This document shows positions 61,341-64,000 of a stretch of DNA of 64,000 nt, piece by piece (position 1 is the stretch's first letter; each line of letters opens with the position of its first letter). The notes under the pieces are model-generated. The model worked only from the letters and a program-made list of their open reading frames with translations, was not told the origin of the DNA and searched no databases. Source of the DNA: Nemertoderma westbladi (Eukaryota > Xenacoelomorpha > Nemertodermatida > Nemertodermatidae); the NCBI GenBank assembly GCA_032718475.1, contig JAUCBJ010009152.1:1-64000 (forward strand). Direction: 5' to 3'. A program made the position numbers and the translations under genes.

Positions 61341-63690
61341 GATGGACTCCATATAGTACTGGTTCTAACTGCTGTATGATGGACTCCATATAGTACTGGT
61401 TCTAACTGCTGTATGATGGACTCCATATAGTACTGGTTCTATCTTCTATATGAAGGACTCCATATAGTACTGGTTCTACTGCTGTATGATGGACTCCATA
61501 TAGTACTAGTTCTATCTTCTGTATGAAGGACTCCATATAGTACTGGTTCTATCTTCTGTATGAAGGACTCCATATAGTACTGGTTCTAACTGCTGTATGA
61601 TGGACTCCATATAGTACTGGTTCTAACTGCTGTATGATGGACTCCATATAGTACTGGTTCTAACTGCTGTGTGATGGACTCCATATAGTACTGGTTCTAA
61701 CTGCTGTATGATGGACTCCATATGGTACTGGTTCTATCTTCTGTATGAAGGACTCCATATAGTACTGGATCTAACTGCTGTATGATGGACTCCATATAGT
61801 ACTGGTTCTAACTGCTGTATGATGGACTCCATATAGTACTGGTTCTAACTGCTGTATGATGGACTCCATATAGTACTGGTTCTATCTTCTATATGAAGGA
61901 CTCCATATAGTACTGGTTCTACTGCTGTATGATGGACTCCATATAGTACTAGTCTATCTTCTGTATGAAGGACTCCATATAGTACTGGTTCTAACTGCTG
62001 TATGATGGACTCCATATAGTACTGGTTCTATCTTCTATATGAAGGACTCCATATAGTACTGGTTCTACTGCTGTATGATGGACTCCATATAGTACTAGTT
62101 CTATCTTCTGTATGAAGGACTCCATATAGTACTGGTTCTAACTGCTGTATGATGGACTCCATATAGTACTGGTTCTATCTTCTGTATGAAGGACTCCATA
62201 TAGTACTGGTTCTAACTGCTGTATGATGGACTCCATATAGTACTGGTTCTAACTGCTGTATGACGGACTCCATATAGTACTGGTTCTAACTGCTGTATGA
62301 AGGACTCCATATAGTACTGGTTCTACTGCTGTATGATGGACTCCATATAGTACTAGTTCTATCTTCTGTATGAAGGACTCCATATAGTACTGGTTCTAAC
62401 TGCTGTATGATGGACTCCATATAGTACTGGTTCTAACTGCTGTATGACGGACTCCATATAGTACTGGTTCTAACTGCTGTATGATGGACTCCATATAGTA
62501 CTGGTTCTATCTTCTATATGAAGGACTCTATATAGTACTGGTTCTAACTGCTGTATGATGGACTCCATATAGTACTGGTTCTAACTGCTGTATGATGGAC
62601 TCCATATAGTACTGGTTCTAACTGCTGTATGATGGACTCCATATAGTACTGGTTCTATCGTACTGGTTCTAACTGCTGTATGATGGACTCCATATGGTAC
62701 TGGTTCTATCTTCTGTATGGAGGACTCCATATAGAACTGGTTCTAACTGCTGTATGATGGACTCCATATAGGAGTACTGATTCTAACTGCTGATTGATGG
62801 ACTCCATATAGTACTGGTTCTAACTGCTGTATGATGGACTCCATATTGGAGTACTGGTTCTAACTTCTGTATGAAGGACTCCATATAGTACTGGTTCTAT
62901 TTTCTGTATGAAGGACTCCATATAGTACTGGTTCTATCTTCTGTATGATGGACTCCATATAGTACTGGTTCTACTGCTGTATGATGGACTCCATATAGTA
63001 CTGGTTCTAACTGCTGTATGATGGACTCCATATAGTACTGGTTCTAACTGCTGTATGATGGACTCCATATAGTACTGGTTCTATCTTCTGTATGAAGGAC
63101 TCCATATAGTACTGGTTCTATCTTCTGTATGAAGGACTCCATATAGTACTGGTTCTATCTTCTGTATGAAGGACTCCATATAGTACTGGTTCTAACTGCT
63201 GTATGATGGACTCCATAAGGACTCCATATAGTACTGGTTCTATCTTCTGTATGAAGGACACCATATAGTACTGGTTCTATCTTCTGTATGAAGGACTCCA
63301 TATAGTACTGGTTCTATCTTCTGTATGAAGGACTCCATATAGTACTGGTTCTAACTGCTGTATGATGGACTCCATATAGTACTGGTTCTATCTTCTGTAT
63401 GAAGGACTCCATATAGTACTGGTTCTATCTTCTGTATGAAGGACTCCATATAGTACTGGTTCTATCTTCTGTATGAAGGACTCCATATAGTACTGGTTCT
63501 AACTGCTGTATGATGGACTCCATAAGGACACCATAGTACTGGTTCTATCTTCTGTATGAAGGACTCCATATAGTACTGGTTCTATCTTCTGTATGAAGGA
63601 CTCCATATAGTACTGGTTCTAACTGCTGTATGGTGGACTCCATAAGGACACCATATAATACTGGTTCTAACTGCTGTATGATGGACTCCA
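61341..63690. repeat. 37-bp variant satellite block
   Basis: The monomer loses three bases (ccatatagtactgg in place of ccataTAGGAGTACTGG), giving 37 bp. A second type, ttctatcttctgtatgaagga, alternates with ttctaactgctgtatgatgga. Loss of GGA removes the ACTCC/GGAGT arms that the 40-bp form can fold. Near 63220-63650 a cataaggacaccatat variant appears, and 40-bp monomers return at about 63690. Confidence 0.9.
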
Positions 63691-64000
63691 TAGGAGTACT
63701 GGTTCTAACTGCTGTATGATGGACTCCATATAGGAGTTCTAACTGCTGTATGATGGACTCCATATAGGAGTACTGGTTCTAACCGCTGTATCATGGACTC
63801 CATATAGGAGTACTGGTTCTAACTGCTGTATGATGGACTCCATATAGGAGTACTGGTTCTAACTGCTGTATGATGGACTCCATATCGGAGTACTGGTTCT
63901 AACTGCTGTATGATGGACTCCATAAGGACACCATATAGTACTGGTTCTAACTGCTGTATGATGGACTCCATATGGTACTGGTTCTATCTTCTGTATGAAG

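Larger units (their letters stand above)
38028..64000. repeat. satellite array 4, 40-bp monomer, to the window end
   Basis: About 26 kb of the same monomer as array 1, broken only by variants. Blocks are shared with array 1: the odd junction ggagtggactcc occurs at 4071, 39989 and 57475, and the expanded gatggactgactccatat recurs at 6788, 38530, 40830, 41545, 55367, 55733, 59733 and 60572. Two 273-bp stretches at 40650-40922 and 41362-41634 are alike at a 712-bp offset, and 59551-59781 recurs at 60397-60627 (846 bp). No unique sequence or gene is embedded. Confidence 0.97.

Overview
The window looks like AT-rich, repeat-dominated DNA from an animal nuclear genome, most likely an invertebrate. 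The reasons are the absence of dense bacterial-style coding, megasatellite arrays, splice-site-like signals, tRNA-derived repeats and an animal-type Polinton-like element. The species cannot be named from the sequence. About 32 kb is one 40-bp satellite, about 20 kb is a 3-kb tandem repeat, and only a 9-kb mobile element carries convincing intact protein-coding genes.

Layout. Positions 1-349 hold the 5' end of an unrecognised gene on the minus strand, followed by about 2.3 kb without a gene. Positions 2721-8525 are satellite array 1. Positions 8526-28819 hold seven complete or partial copies of a roughly 3014-bp unit (A-G), interrupted by a 100-N assembly gap and a 640-bp satellite stretch. 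Each unit carries a minus-strand tRNA-like sequence and a strong hairpin, and I see no credible protein in it. After 189 bp of satellite, positions 29009-38027 are a self-contained mobile element. Satellite array 4 then fills 38028-64000, with higher-order repeats and a 37-bp variant block near the right end.

The mobile element is the main object of interest. It has AG...CT termini, a 6-bp target duplication (tccata) in the satellite, 332-bp nearly identical terminal inverted repeats that are themselves imperfect palindromes, and an intact 1351-residue protein-primed family B DNA polymerase. That polymerase has N-terminal zinc fingers and an endonuclease VII-like module set between exonuclease motifs I and II. 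Directly downstream, 23 bp away, is a short ORF that resembles the two-repeat TATA-binding protein core and lacks an ATG at its 5' end. Both ORFs are preceded by the same tttttctag acceptor-like sequence. A duplicated GTAAGT-ended leader segment and a CCAAT pair lie upstream, suggesting a spliced, leftward transcription unit. No integrase, capsid, ATPase or protease ORF is visible, so the element is either a stripped Polinton relative relying on other copies or a distinct compact polymerase-plus-TBP lineage.

The element seems to have landed in the satellite recently, because the polymerase frame is intact and the terminal repeats differ by about one base in 332. The 3-kb units also sit in the satellite, at the same position of a variant monomer in both blocks. 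The whole satellite-plus-three-unit block looks duplicated with an 11.25-kb offset.
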